A stretch of 42,818 bases of DNA from Pirellulaceae bacterium (lineage in GTDB: Bacteria > Planctomycetota > Planctomycetia > Pirellulales > Pirellulaceae), in NCBI GenBank assembly GCA_024102795.1, contig JAGFJK010000267.1:1-42818 (forward strand), read 5' to 3'. Made by a program: the position numbers and the translations under genes. The notes beneath the pieces are model-generated. The model had not been told where the DNA came from. It worked only from the letters and a program-made list of their open reading frames with translations, and did no database searches. This document shows, in pieces, positions 7,613 to 16,482 of the stretch. How positions within the stretch are numbered: the first letter of the stretch is position 1; every line of letters begins with the position of its first letter.

Positions 7613-8927
7613 CGAAGTCTCCGCGCAAGATCCGTTGCGACGGCGCGAGGCGTTCCTCGTCCAGAGCTTGGCTGATCTCCCGTTGACGAAAGAGTTCGCC
7701 AAAAGTGACGAATGGTTCGATAAATGTCCGAGCATTCTTCTTCCCGCATACGAACAGGCTCTTGTCGGCAATCAGATCGGGTAAGATCGAAGAGTGCGTG
7801 GTGACGATGATTTGCGTTTCTCCTGTCTGCGCCCGGGTCTTCAACAGATCGGCGATCATCTGGATTCGACGGGGGTGGATTCCGTTCTCTGGCTCCTCAA
7901 AGGCGACCATCGCCGGTGGATCCTTCGCGCCGCTTAGCGCCAGCAAGCCCAGCACGCGCAGCGTGCCTTCGGAGACGACACGGGCCGGCACGCGCATTCT
8001 TCCTTCCCTCAGCCAGAGATCGACTTCGCCCAAGGCATTAACGCCCACCTCGATCCCCGTCACCGAAGGGACGATCATGTGCAGCGCTTTGCCGACCGCC
8101 TCGAACTGTCTCTTGTCGAGTACCTTCAGGGTATTGAGATACGATGCGAGGTCTTCCCCCATGAGGCCAATGTGACGCACTTCCTTAACGGGGTTTGGCG
8201 CGCGCATTCGTTCCCGCGGTTCGAAGTAAAAGAAGAAGTACCGCGACAGCTCCTGTCGCATTGCCACGAGGTGGGGGTAGTGAGGAGGATACAGTGGCAT
8301 CGACAAGACCGCGTGATCCAAGCCCCGCTCGTAGTAGGTGGGGTGAGCCTGTCCCTCCATCCGCAAGTGCAGGCGATTCCTTGCCATCTGCTCCAGAAAC
8401 GGCTTGCGGCACTTGTTGACCTCACCCTTTCGATTCAGGGGCGCAAGATACTCGTCGGCCACACGAAGTATTCCGGTCCTTGGCAAAATCTCAAGTTCGA
8501 TGCGGTAGCGCAAGCTCCTCTCGCGTACGCCCGGCTGCGGCTTCGCCGAACCGTCGCCAACGCCTTCTTCCCCGCGACTGCCATCCTTACCGGACTTCAT
8601 CTCACGAATTTGTCGCGTTACGCTTTCGACGATGGTGTCGGAAAGCTCGACATCGACCTCAATCGAAAACGATGCCGAGTCCTTGCCAACCAAGGAGCTG
8701 AGGCCTTCCTCTCCAAAGGTGAACGACTCCAACGGCTTCCCACGATATGGAGGCTCGAACGCTTCTTTGAGCGTTCGTGCCGTGGCGATTCGCGACAACA
8801 GTTGAAGCGCATCCAGGAAATTGCTCTTGCCGGCAGCATTTGGCCCGAAGAGAACCGACAGACTCTCCAACGGCACATCCACATCGACCAGCGATTTATA
8901 GCCCTTGATTTTGACCCGTTTCAACAT
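7605..8927 (-). CDS. ABC/SMC-type AAA family ATPase (AAA_21-like), probable defence module component
   Basis: The product has 440 residues. Visible motifs are N-terminal IKGYKSLVDVDVPL, Walker A GPNAAGKS (28-35), ABC signature VSEGTLR (318-324), Walker B MVAFEEPENGIHP (340-352, catalytic Glu at 344/345) and the switch His in VTTHSS (H378). This is the layout of RecF/OLD-like ATPases used in many phage-defence systems. The first gene of a two-gene minus-strand unit, it overlaps the TOPRIM-like gene downstream. Nucleotide composition is visibly less GC-rich than in neighbouring genes (about 45% in 7681-7740, counted by hand), which fits horizontal acquisition. Which named defence system it belongs to cannot be told from motifs alone. 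Confidence 0.85.
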   Translation of the reverse strand: MLKRVKIKGYKSLVDVDVPLESLSVLFGPNAAGKSNFLDALQLLSRIATARTLKEAFEPPYRGKPLESFTFGEEGLSSLVGKDSASFSIEVDVELSDTIVESVTRQIREMKSGKDGSRGEEGVGDGSAKPQPGVRERSLRYRIELEILPRTGILRVADEYLAPLNRKGEVNKCRKPFLEQMARNRLHLRMEGQAHPTYYERGLDHAVLSMPLYPPHYPHLVAMRQELSRYFFFYFEPRERMRAPNPVKEVRHIGLMGEDLASYLNTLKVLDKRQFEAVGKALHMIVPSVTGIEVGVNALGEVDLWLREGRMRVPARVVSEGTLRVLGLLALSGAKDPPAMVAFEEPENGIHPRRIQMIADLLKTRAQTGETQIIVTTHSSILPDLIADKSLFVCGKKNARTFIEPFVTFGELFRQREISQALDEERLAPSQRILRGDFDA

Positions 8928-9317
8928 GTCTTACGTCCCGGTGCTGTACCACGAGCGATCGGTCCAACTCCAGCTCCAACCCAATTTGCCACGCCCCGCC
9001 CATATGAGTATTCTGGTCCCGGCGCGGGTGCCTGGCCCGGCATCTTGGCTAACACCTTGCCACCGACACCTTGCGCCAGCGGATGCGGAGCGTGTTCCGG
9101 TCGGCCATTCAAAGCGGCGTCCCGCAATGCCGCAGGAACGTAATCTGGAGAGTGGTGTGGACCCTTCTCGCTTGGCCCACAGTTCATCCTCCGAGTAGGG
9201 ACAGTCGTCGGAAGTCGCTAGTACCCGGGTTCGATTCATCGAACGGGTCTCCGAAACGCTGTGCGGCACTTCCCGATTCTACCACCAGCGAAGGCTTCGG
9301 GGAAACACAGCCCGTGG
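8928..9317. other. intergenic region, no supported gene
   Basis: About 390 bases upstream of the ATPase gene, up to repeat copy B. Short open frames exist on both strands, but none has a recognisable domain or convincing start. It should hold the promoter of the ATPase/TOPRIM-like unit, but I see no clear hexamer pair. Confidence 0.4.
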
Positions 9318-9398
9318 CGACCAAGGTGTCACGACTCATGGACTCATTGTCTTGGACAACGGTCGTTGACACTCGGGGAGCAGGCCCAGACCGAGACG
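9318..9398. repeat. interspersed repeat, copy B
   Basis: The second copy of the element described at 6938-7010, in the same orientation, about 2.4 kb away on the other side of the ATPase module. It carries a short extra stretch (GACTCATG repeated motif around 9333-9346) compared with copy A. Confidence 0.65.
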
Positions 9399-9419
9399 AG
9401 CGGGACGAAGCCGGGGCAC

Positions 9420-9446
9420 AAAAAAACCCCGGTTTTCCCGGGGTTT
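9420..9446 (-). terminator. rho-independent terminator after tRNA-Ser
   Basis: Read on the minus strand, a 9-bp perfect stem (9438-9446 with 9424-9432, AAACCCCGG/CCGGGGTTT) closes a 5-base loop and runs into a T-tract at 9426-9420. It lies 5 bases beyond the tRNA 3' end, so it ends the tRNA (and possibly rho) transcript. Confidence 0.85.
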
Positions 9447-9451
9447 CGTAG

Positions 9452-9533
9452 CGGAGGGCACGGGATTCGAACCCGCAACCCCTTACGGGGCACCTCATTT
9501 CCAATGAGGCCGCTAACCATTCGCTTACCCTCC
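9452..9533 (-). tRNA. tRNA-Ser (anticodon GGA)
   Basis: On the minus strand the sequence folds as a class II tRNA. The acceptor arm GGAGGGT pairs with GCCCTCC (7 bp with a terminal U-G pair). The anticodon arm is CCTCA-TTGGAAA-TGAGG with anticodon GGA, followed by a long variable arm (CCCC-GTAA-GGGG) and a T arm with GGGTTCGAATCCC. The discriminator base is G and CCA is not encoded. It lies downstream of rho on the same strand and ahead of the terminator at 9420-9446. Confidence 0.9.
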
Positions 9534-9710
9534 CCGGACTGCATCGCCGTGCCCAGGGCCGGCGTGGCGGGCCATTCTCGTGAGTCTTCGCCCGCCAGAT
9601 CGGCAGCTTCCGACCAGCCAGCTCAGACCCGGCGAGTCACTCGAAGGTTCGTGGCGAGGCAGCACTGAAGCAAATTCTAGCTGGTCGCCCGGCCGCCGGG
9701 AAGTTCCCGC

Positions 9711-10991
9711 TCAGTCGAGCACCGTGGCGCCGCTGATCAACTTGATGAACTCGGCGTTCGTCTTGAACCGGCCCAGTTGCCGCGTCAACTGCTCCATCGC
9801 CTCGACGTGCGGCATCGTGGTCAACGTGCGGCGGAGCATGGTGACCGCATGCAGCGTTTCGGGCGGCAGCAGCAGTTCCTCGCGCCGCGTGCCCGACTGC
9901 GTGATGTCGATCGCCGGCCAGACGCGCCGGTCCGACAGCTTGCGATCCAACACCAGCTCCATGTTGCCCGTGCCCTTGAACTCCTGAAAAATCAACTCGT
10001 CCATCCGGCTGCCGGTGTCCACCAGCGCGGTTCCGACAATCGTCAGCGAACCGCCTTCCTCAAAGGCCCGCGCCGTGGCGAACAGCTTCTTGGGAATGTC
10101 CATCGCCTTGATGTCCACGCCGCCGGACATCGTGCGGCCCGTATTGCCGACCCACTTGTTGAACGCGCGGGCCAGCCGCGTGATCGAATCCAGCAGCAGG
10201 AACACGTCGCGGCCCATTTCGGCGAGCCGCCGGCAGCGCTCGATGATCAACTGCGACAGCCGCACGTGGCTCTCCACGTCCTGGTCCAGGCTGCTGGCGA
10301 TCACCTCGCCGTCCACGTTCCGCCGCATGTCGGTGACCTCCTCGGGCCGTTCATCGATCAGCAGCACGATCAGCTTGAGCTGCGGATAGTTGGTGGCGAT
10401 GCCGTGGCTGATATGCTGCAGCAGAATCGTCTTGCCGGTCCGCGGCGGAGCGACGATCAAGGCCCGCTGCCCGCGACCCAGCGGCGTGAGCAGATCCATG
10501 ACGCGGGTCGTCAGCGGCTGGGAGCCCGTCTCCAGCCGCAACCAGACTTCCGGGTTGATCGGCGTCAGCTCGTCGAACGTCTTGACGTTGACGTAGTCCT
10601 CGGGCCGCATGCCGTCCACGTCGACCACTTCCCGCAGCCGCGGCCCTTGCTGCTTGCGGGCGTGCTGGACCAGGCCCCGCAGCATCACGCCCTGCCGCAG
10701 ACTGTACTTTTCAATCATCGTGCCCGGCACGAAAGGATCGGTCCGCTCGCGCGCGTAGTTGTTCTTCGGGCTGCGGAGGAATCCGTACCCGTTGGGGTGC
10801 AGTTCCAGCAGCCCGTAGCCGGCTTCCAGCGGCGCGTCGCTGTTGAACTCCGACGGCTCCCGCGAACCCATCGGCCGGCGCGACGGGCCGTCCGGGCGAC
10901 GTTTACGGCGTTGCCGCCCATTGCCCACGGCCGGCGGCCGTCCACCAGGGCGTACTCCTCCGGTCCGGGCACGAAACTTCTTCTTCCCCAT
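9711..10991 (-). CDS. rho: transcription termination factor Rho
   Basis: The product has 426 residues. A basic Arg/Gly/Pro-rich N-terminal extension (1-45) precedes the cold-shock-like RNA-binding domain with GYGFLRS (68-74). The hexameric RecA-like ATPase domain has Walker A APPRTGKT (181-188), LIDERPEEVTDM (211-222), Walker B DVFLLLDSITRLARA (262-276), the SGGVD loop and the near-invariant DTGSRMDELIFQEFKGTGNMEL. Rho binds C-rich nascent RNA and terminates transcription. The start ATG at 10991 has a GGTGG site 5-6 bases upstream. The sequence matches the family strongly over its whole length. tRNA-Ser follows 177 bp downstream on the same strand. Confidence 0.97.
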   Translation of the reverse strand: MGKKKFRARTGGVRPGGRPPAVGNGRQRRKRRPDGPSRRPMGSREPSEFNSDAPLEAGYGLLELHPNGYGFLRSPKNNYARERTDPFVPGTMIEKYSLRQGVMLRGLVQHARKQQGPRLREVVDVDGMRPEDYVNVKTFDELTPINPEVWLRLETGSQPLTTRVMDLLTPLGRGQRALIVAPPRTGKTILLQHISHGIATNYPQLKLIVLLIDERPEEVTDMRRNVDGEVIASSLDQDVESHVRLSQLIIERCRRLAEMGRDVFLLLDSITRLARAFNKWVGNTGRTMSGGVDIKAMDIPKKLFATARAFEEGGSLTIVGTALVDTGSRMDELIFQEFKGTGNMELVLDRKLSDRRVWPAIDITQSGTRREELLLPPETLHAVTMLRRTLTTMPHVEAMEQLTRQLGRFKTNAEFIKLISGATVLD

Positions 10992-11467
10992 ATTCCACCC
11001 AAGGTCGAATTCTTAGAAACCCGACTCGCGCCCACCGCGCCAAGTCGTCCTCAACACTGCCAAACATGAAGCCAGGCACTCAACAACCGCCCGTCTCTCG
11101 ATCGCCTGTGACCGCGATACTTCAGGCGAGTCCCTGCATCCTGATGGTGTTGCCTTGAACTTCGACCGGCTCCCGCCGGGAGCCCGCACCAGCTTTGCCG
11201 TCCTGCGGAGGAAAGCAAGTCGAGCGGTTCACCAGGAACCGATCGCCGCCGGGAGTTGCCGTGCCTGTGTCGCACGGGGAAAGCTCAAGAAGCGCTACGA
11301 CCCCACGCCGCAAATGTCCAGTGAAGCTTCCAGCGGACGAGGATTCCGGTTCGGGGGGTGCCGAAGATCAAACTGCCCAGGGCACGTGAGCGCATCAACA
11401 TCAGGCAGAGTTACAAACTAACGGCATCGTACTCAACTCCGGGCCCCTGTCAAGCTCAAACTCGCCG
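10992..11467. other. intergenic region between divergent rho and thioredoxin/YHS genes (left part)
   Basis: No gene is supported. A perfect 7-bp hairpin with a 3-base loop (GGCTCCC at 11168-11174, GGGAGCC at 11178-11184) lies about 180 bp upstream of rho and could be part of a rho leader, but it has no following T-run. Small minus-strand frames here show no recognisable domain. Confidence 0.4.
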
Positions 11468-11514
11468 CATCCACCCGGTTTAGGAAAGTTTTCCGGCAGC
11501 GGACTCGGCCGGAC

Positions 11515-11536
11515 GAGCGATTGGGGTCAATCGCTC
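11515..11536. repeat. perfect 9-bp hairpin, copy 1
   Basis: GAGCGATTG (11515-11523), loop GGGT, CAATCGCTC (11528-11536), followed by CACC. A near-identical hairpin lies 32 bp to the right. Confidence 0.85.
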
Positions 11537-11546
11537 CACCTTCCGC

Positions 11547-11568
11547 GAGCGATTGAGGACAATCGCTC
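11547..11568. repeat. perfect 9-bp hairpin, copy 2
   Basis: GAGCGATTG (11547-11555), loop AGGA, CAATCGCTC (11560-11568), followed by CACC. The stem is identical to copy 1 and only the loop differs. Confidence 0.85.
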
Positions 11569-11721
11569 CACCATCCACCCGCTTTGGGAAAGTTTTCCGG
11601 CGGCGGAAAATTTCACCTAACCGGCCATTTTTACACAACCCGTACCATCGTTCCAACCGATACACGAGAAAACGATGGTCCAGACACCTCAACTCCGCTG
11701 AGCCAAGGGGCGAGGAAACCC

Positions 11722-13233
11722 ATGCGTAATTCAATGCCTGTGCTGGTCGGTTGGTTGTTGCTGAGCGCCTGCCTGAACACAGCCGCTTGGGCCTCGGGGC
11801 CGATTGCCTGGCTGACGGACGTGCGAGAAGCCCAGCATCTCGCCACCCAGCAGCAACGGCTGATCCTGCTGCACTTCTGGGACGACAACTGCCCGCCCTG
11901 CCGCCGTCTGGAAGAAAATGTGTTCCCCCAGCCCCAGGTGGTCGAGGCCCTGCAGACCAGCTACGTGCCGGTCAAAGTCAAGGTCCGCGACATGCCCCAC
12001 CTGCGGCGCCTGTATAACGTGACCAGTTGGCCGACCGACGTAATCACCACGCCGGACGGCGAGGAACTGTTCCGCGCCATCAGCAACCAGGACCCCGACC
12101 GCTACGTCGCCCTGCTGAACCGCGTCGCCATGAACCACCGAGTCGGCGTCCCCGAAACCCAACTGGCCGCCCGCTCCAAGGCCGAGGTCGTCCAGGCATC
12201 GGCCGAGTCGCTGGGGGATTATCCGCCCGGAAATCTCTCGCGCTCCACCCAGTACGCTCCTCCCCAAAGCTACCAGCAGCCCGGCTACCAGCAACCCGGC
12301 TACCAGCAGCCCGGCGACCGGGCCGGCATGCCGCCTCAGGGGACGGCTCCCGGTGGACCTGAATCGGGCCGAGACTCGTGGGGGCAACGCCACGCGCAGG
12401 ACGCCTACGGCCAGGCCGCCCCCGACGCTCCTCGCTGGAACAACTCGCCGCCCACCAACCAGGGACCTTACGCTCCCCAGTCCCCGTTCGACCCTCAAGC
12501 CAACCGGGTGAATACCTACGACGCATATCAGGAGGCGAGCGGCAATCGGAGCAGCACCTACGGTGGCAGCTTCCAACCCCAAGGGATGCAGGGCGAGCCG
12601 CGCCAGCCGGCGCCAAATTCCTGGCAAGCGGGTATTGAAGCTCCCGCCGCCCCGCCCGCTCAAAACACCATGAATCCCTACCTGGCACAGCAGGCGGTCG
12701 CAGGCCAACAGAACAGCTCCTGGAGTCCGTCCGCCGACCGCGCCAGCAGCTATCCGGCGAACTACGCCGCGGCCGGCGGTTCATTCCCCAACCAGGCCGG
12801 TCGCGCTGGGATTGGTCCGACCATGCCCGACACCGGGCCGGCGGCCAACCAACCCCCAGGCTCGTCGCCGGCCGTCGCCATGGACGGATTCTGCCCGGTC
12901 AGCCTGATCGAGCGGCAACAGTGGGTCAAGGCCGATCCGCGGTGGGGCGTCGAACACCGAGGGCAGGTCTACTTGTTCTCGAGCCCCGCCGAACAACAGA
13001 AGTTTCTCGCGGAACCCGATCGTTACAGCCCCGTCCTGTCCGGCTGCGACCCCGTCCGCTTTGCTGAAACCGGCGCCCTGGTCAGCGGCAAGCGACAACA
13101 CGGCGTGTCCTATCGCAACCAGATCTACCTGTTCGCCGATGAAGCGGCCTTGGACAGGTTCTGGAAAGCACCGGAGAACTACGCCGCGACCGTGTACCGA
13201 GCGATGCAGCAGGCCGGCCCCACGCGGCGCTGA
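11722..13233 (+). CDS. secreted thioredoxin-fold protein with C-terminal YHS-like domain
   Basis: The start ATG 11722 gives 503 residues. A signal peptide (1-25, ending WAS) leads into a thioredoxin-like domain with LLHFWDDNCPPCRR; the CPPC redox motif is at 57-60 and the cis-Pro region reads TSWPTD. A long Pro/Gln/Ser-rich, low-complexity linker (about 165-390) includes three YQQPG repeats. The C-terminal part (about 391-495) looks like two linked YHS-type units: CPVSLIE ... VYLFSSPAEQQKFLAEPDRYSP, then GCDPVRF ... YRNQIYLFADEAALDRFWKAPENYA. YHS domains are often associated with metals or metalloenzymes. A periplasmic disulphide- or metal-handling role is inferred. A longer in-frame start at 11584 falls in repeat DNA and lacks a leader, so it was not used. 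GAGG lies 7 bases before the chosen ATG. Confidence 0.85.
   Translation: MRNSMPVLVGWLLLSACLNTAAWASGPIAWLTDVREAQHLATQQQRLILLHFWDDNCPPCRRLEENVFPQPQVVEALQTSYVPVKVKVRDMPHLRRLYNVTSWPTDVITTPDGEELFRAISNQDPDRYVALLNRVAMNHRVGVPETQLAARSKAEVVQASAESLGDYPPGNLSRSTQYAPPQSYQQPGYQQPGYQQPGDRAGMPPQGTAPGGPESGRDSWGQRHAQDAYGQAAPDAPRWNNSPPTNQGPYAPQSPFDPQANRVNTYDAYQEASGNRSSTYGGSFQPQGMQGEPRQPAPNSWQAGIEAPAAPPAQNTMNPYLAQQAVAGQQNSSWSPSADRASSYPANYAAAGGSFPNQAGRAGIGPTMPDTGPAANQPPGSSPAVAMDGFCPVSLIERQQWVKADPRWGVEHRGQVYLFSSPAEQQKFLAEPDRYSPVLSGCDPVRFAETGALVSGKRQHGVSYRNQIYLFADEAALDRFWKAPENYAATVYRAMQQAGPTRR
12271..12315 (+). repeat. 15-bp in-frame tandem repeat (3 copies)
   Basis: Three copies of TACCAGCARCCCGGC encode YQQPG three times in the linker of the thioredoxin/YHS protein. 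It is a coding low-complexity repeat, not a CRISPR. Confidence 0.9.
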
Positions 13234-13261
13234 ATGCGGCTTTGAATGGACAGCCAGCTCC

Positions 13262-13489
13262 TCAGCCTCGGTTCGGGCCGAAACCCGCGGCCAGGGCGAT
13301 CCCCAACGCAATCAGGCTCGCACCCAGCACCGCGTACGCCACGCGAGCCCCCATTCGGCCCCAGCGCCGTTCGAACCACCGCCCGGCGCGCAACTGAAAC
13401 GATACTTCCCAGTTGCCAATGGCGGCCGCCAAGGCCAGCAGACCAATGGCGATCGAGACCGAGCCGACGAATACGTCTTGAAGCTGCAT
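13262..13489 (-). CDS. small membrane protein of unknown function (two membrane segments)
   Basis: The start ATG 13489 (MQLQDVFVG) gives 75 residues. Two hydrophobic helices (about 5-25 and 50-70) flank a basic/aromatic stretch, NWEVSFQLRAGRWFERRWGR. This arrangement is plausible for a small inner-membrane protein; no catalytic motif is visible. A longer frame to 13630 adds a region without membrane or domain character and was not used. The ribosome-binding site is weak. It is convergent with the thioredoxin/YHS gene (28 bp between stops). Confidence 0.65.
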   Translation of the reverse strand: MQLQDVFVGSVSIAIGLLALAAAIGNWEVSFQLRAGRWFERRWGRMGARVAYAVLGASLIALGIALAAGFGPNRG

Positions 13490-13965
13490 GGGAGCGGTCC
13501 GTGGCCTGAAATCCTCTGCCGCGCCACGTCGGGCGCAAGTTGTGCGAAATGTAACCCGAAGCGTCGGTTTTGCCATTGCCCATCTTGATTTGATTTGGGA
13601 GTCGCCGTTCCAGCGGGTTCTCACGCCCATGCAAGCTCTCTGGCATTCCGACCTGCCAGGCCAGGAGATCCAAACCCGTCCGGCCCCTTCCCCGGCTTCG
13701 AAATCGTGCAGGTTTTAGGTTGCTTTGTCGAGGGAACCTGGCGTTACAACCGAGCGGTACTTGGACTGCCTCCACTTCGGCGAGCGCTCAAGCTTGATAT
13801 CCCTCTGGCTCCCTCACCGGCTTCCGGGGAGAGCTGGGGAGGGGCCTGCGGGGTGCGAGCGCCATCGGCGCCATCGACCTCTGGGGTCGATTTGGCAGAA
13901 TGGGGAGAATGCCGGCTGTTCGCCGCGGGCGTAGCACAACACGCCCGGTGGAACATCGGCGGCGC
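13490..13965. other. intergenic region with GC-rich palindrome
   Basis: About 480 bases with no supported gene. Near the glpK stop there is a 7-bp perfect hairpin (CGGGCGT at 13926-13932, ACGCCCG at 13941-13947), which could stabilise or end the glpK transcript. Its core resembles the GCGGGCGT-CAGCCCGC palindrome at 42760-42775. Confidence 0.45.
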
Positions 13966-15468
13966 TTAAGAGATCTCGAATTCTGCCCAGCCCCGGCTCC
14001 GCTCGACCGCCCGCTGCCAGCCGCCGTAAAGCCGCCGGCGCTGCATCTCGTCGATCGCCGGTCGGAACTGGCGGTCCAGTTGCCAGTGGCTTTGCAATTC
14101 ATCCAGGTCCTGCCAGAAACCGACGGCCAGTCCGGCCAGGTACGCGGCGCCAAGCGCCGTGGACTCGAAGACTTTCGGCCGTTGGACCGCCACATTCAGC
14201 AGATCGGCCTGGAACTGCAGCAGTTGGTCGTTGACCGCGGCGCCGCCGTCGGCGCGCAGCTCCTGCAGGTCGACGCCCGCATCCTCGCGCATGGCATGCA
14301 CCAGGTCGCACGTCTGATAGGCCATCGATTCGACGGCGGCTCGTGCCAGGTGACCAGCCCGCGTGCCGCGCGTCAGTCCGGCCAGGACGCCGCGGGCCGC
14401 CGGGTCCCAGTACGGCGCGCCCAAACCGACAAAGGCGGGCACCAGGTACACTCCGCCCGCGTCCGGCACGGTCGCCGCAAGCTGCTCGACTTCGGCCGAT
14501 TCGCGGATCAACCCCAAGCCGTCACGCAACCACTGCACCACGGCCCCAGCGATAAACACCGAGCCTTCCAGACAGTAGGTGACGCGGCCGTCGAGCACCC
14601 AGCCGATTGTGGCCAGCAGGCGGTTCTGCGAGTCGACTGGCCGCTGGCCCGTGTTGAGCAACAGGAAGCAGCCCGTACCGTAGGTGTTCTTGGCCATTCC
14701 CGGTTCGAAGCAGGCCTGGCCAAACGTGGCCGCCTGCTGGTCACCGGCAACTCCCGCCACCGGAACACTGCCGCCAAACCATTCGGGCAGCGTGTGGCCG
14801 AGCAATTCGCTGGAGGCAACCAGCCGCGGCAGCATCGCTCGCGGAACGTCGAACAGCGCGAGCAGTTCGTCGTCCCAGTCCAGCGTGTGGATGTTCAGCA
14901 GCAGCGTGCGGCTGGCGTTGCTGTAGTCGGTCGCATGCACGACTCCACCGGTCAGCCGCCAAAGCAGGAACGTGTCCACCGTGCCGAAGAGGATTTCGCC
15001 GCGACTTGCCCGCGCGCGCAACCCCGGGTACTGTTCGAGCAGCCAGGTGATTTTCGAGGCGGAGAAGTAGGCGTCCAGCACCAGCCCCGTCTTGCGGCGG
15101 ATCGCCGGCTCGCAGCCCGCGTCCCGCAAGCGGCGGCAGACGCCCGAACTGATCCGGCTTTGCCACACGATGGCGTTGCCGACCGGCCGCCCGGAGTCCC
15201 GTTCCCAAAGCAGTGTGGTTTCCCGCTGGTTGGCGATGCCGATCGCCGCCAGATCCGCCGCGGTCAGCGACGCCCGCTCCAGAGCCTGGCGAGCCACCTG
15301 CAACTGCGACTGCCAGATCTCCTCCGGGTCGTGTTCCACGTGCCCTGGCGAGGGCAGCAACTGGGGAAACTCCCGCTGCGCGCTGGCGATGACCTGGCCG
15401 TCATGAGCAAAGATCAAGGCCCGGCTGGACGTCGTGCCCTGGTCCAGGGCCAGCACGTAGCGACTCAT
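13966..15468 (-). CDS. glpK: glycerol kinase
   Basis: The product has 500 residues, the usual length for this FGGY-family kinase, which phosphorylates glycerol to sn-glycerol 3-phosphate in the cytoplasm. Visible motifs are the N-terminal phosphate loop [12 protein letters not shown] (residues 6-17), ANQRETT (the substrate-site Arg-Glu pair), [43 protein letters not shown] in segments, EGSVFIAGA and a C-terminal [10 protein letters not shown]. The substrate-site WQxR segment reads AIVWQSRI. The HEAT/TPR gene ends only 10 bp upstream on the same strand, so the two are probably co-transcribed. Confidence 0.95.
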   Translation of the reverse strand: MSRYVLALDQGTTSSRALIFAHDGQVIASAQREFPQLLPSPGHVEHDPEEIWQSQLQVARQALERASLTAADLAAIGIANQRETTLLWERDSGRPVGNAIVWQSRISSGVCRRLRDAGCEPAIRRKTGLVLDAYFSASKITWLLEQYPGLRARASRGEILFGTVDTFLLWRLTGGVVHATDYSNASRTLLLNIHTLDWDDELLALFDVPRAMLPRLVASSELLGHTLPEWFGGSVPVAGVAGDQQAATFGQACFEPGMAKNTYGTGCFLLLNTGQRPVDSQNRLLATIGWVLDGRVTYCLEGSVFIAGAVVQWLRDGLGLIRESAEVEQLAATVPDAGGVYLVPAFVGLGAPYWDPAARGVLAGLTRGTRAGHLARAAVESMAYQTCDLVHAMREDAGVDLQELRADGGAAVNDQLLQFQADLLNVAVQRPKVFESTALGAAYLAGLAVGFWQDLDELQSHWQLDRQFRPAIDEMQRRRLYGGWQRAVERSRGWAEFEIS

Positions 15469-15478
15469 CGGCCCCCGT

Positions 15479-16135
15479 TCAGTCCAGAATGCGGCGCAGG
15501 CTGCGGACGTGCGCTCGTATGCCTTCCAGGTCGGGATTCACCTTCAAGGCGCGATGGAAACAGTCCAGCGCCTGGCGGGGTTCATTCAGCTCGATCAAGC
15601 CTTGTCCCATGCCGACCGCCGCTTCGAAGTGGTACGGGTTCAGCGACAACGCTCGCCGGCAGTCTTCCACCGAGCCTGAATACTGCTCCAGGTAGAAGCG
15701 GGCCATCGCCCGCTGATTCCAGGCCTCGGCGAACGTGGGCGCCTCCTCCAGCAATCGCGTCGACTGCTCCACCACGTCGCCAAACTGCCCGGCCGCGTTC
15801 AGCCGGATCAATTGCCGCAGCCACTGGCGCTGGCGGGGATCGCCGTCGCGGACCCACAGCTCCCGAATCCCCGATTCAGCCAACACTCGCACTCCCCGGT
15901 CGTCGTCCCGCAGGGCACGACCCAGCACGGCGTTGTTCTCGAAGTTCCCCAGATAACCAATCGCCAGCACGGCCGCTCGGCGAGTGACCGCCGAGCCGCC
16001 GGCCGCCAGCCGTTCCAACGTGGCCAACGCATACTGCTCGGACACCGCGCGGATAAAACCGGCAGCGTCCTCGTCGCTCAGGTAGCGGCCAAAGTACTTC
16101 ACCAGAAGTGGCGGGCGACTCGTCGCGTTGCTCAC
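15479..16135 (-). CDS. HEAT/TPR-repeat protein of unknown function
   Basis: A GTG start at 16135 gives 218 residues. It is chosen because a GGGGGGAG site precedes it by about 10 bases; an ATG at 16237 would add 34 residues without domain character. The N-terminal half has HEAT-like helices ([31 protein letters not shown]). The C-terminal half has TPR units, for example [29 protein letters not shown] and [27 protein letters not shown] (given as family patterns). No signal peptide is seen. It is probably a scaffold protein. It lies immediately upstream of glpK; the functional link is unknown. Confidence 0.75.
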   Translation of the reverse strand: MSNATSRPPLLVKYFGRYLSDEDAAGFIRAVSEQYALATLERLAAGGSAVTRRAAVLAIGYLGNFENNAVLGRALRDDDRGVRVLAESGIRELWVRDGDPRQRQWLRQLIRLNAAGQFGDVVEQSTRLLEEAPTFAEAWNQRAMARFYLEQYSGSVEDCRRALSLNPYHFEAAVGMGQGLIELNEPRQALDCFHRALKVNPDLEGIRAHVRSLRRILD

Positions 16136-16482
16136 CTTGCTGTTACTCCCCCCACTCTTCCGGAACTGTCCAGGCTCAAGACCGACGTCTTTGCCCGGTG
16201 CCGCGTTGCCCAGACGCCCCGCCAGCCGCCTGCCCACTGTTGCACAGAGGCAACCTGTCGCACGGCGACAACCTCCAGCTTTACAACCAGAGACCGAGTG
16301 TAATTGCCGATTCCCCCGGCAACAAGCGGCGGACCTGGGGCCCCGGACGGCTCGCCGGGCCGGCGTTGCTGTTCTCGCCAGCGGCAGGGCGGGCTACAAT
16401 CGTGCCGGGAGGACAATCATCCCGAAAGACAATCATCCCGGGACGCAGGGGCTGGCCGTGGCACGGCCGTGGCGTGCCCGGC
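16136..16482. other. divergent intergenic region with candidate promoter and 13-bp tandem repeat
   Basis: No gene is supported. A TACAAT at 16395-16400 resembles a -10 box for the rightward gene, but I see no good -35 at 16-18 bases. Just downstream, GACAATCATCCCG occurs twice (16412-16424 and 16428-16440) separated by AAA, and would lie in the 5' leader if that promoter is real. Confidence 0.4.

Larger units (their letters stand above)
11468..11606. repeat. 35-bp direct repeats enclosing two hairpins
   Basis: Copy 1 at 11468-11502 and copy 2 at 11572-11606 match over 35 bases with about three differences; both contain GGAAAGTTTTCCGGC, itself containing the palindrome GGAAA/TTTCC. Between them are two similar perfect hairpins (11515-11536 and 11547-11568). 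The block sits 116 bp upstream of the thioredoxin/YHS start. Confidence 0.8.

Noticed and set aside
8079..9143. 354-codon plus-strand frame over the ATPase start
   Set aside because: It is antisense to a protein with all ABC ATPase motifs, and has low-complexity composition.
8921..9269. Small minus-strand frames upstream of the ATPase gene
   Set aside because: Two overlapping frames give Arg- or Pro-rich translations with no recognisable domain and no clear start.
9711..11069. 430-codon plus-strand frame over rho
   Set aside because: It is antisense to a strongly conserved rho gene.
11584..11721. Earlier in-frame start for the thioredoxin/YHS gene
   Set aside because: It begins within the 35-bp repeat and would bury the signal peptide about 46 residues in.
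12271..12315. Short regular repeats that could suggest a CRISPR
   Set aside because: Copies are contiguous, in frame and encode YQQPG; there are no spacers and no cas genes.
13900..15987. 695-codon plus-strand frame over glpK
   Set aside because: It is antisense to a clear glycerol kinase; its own translation has no domain.
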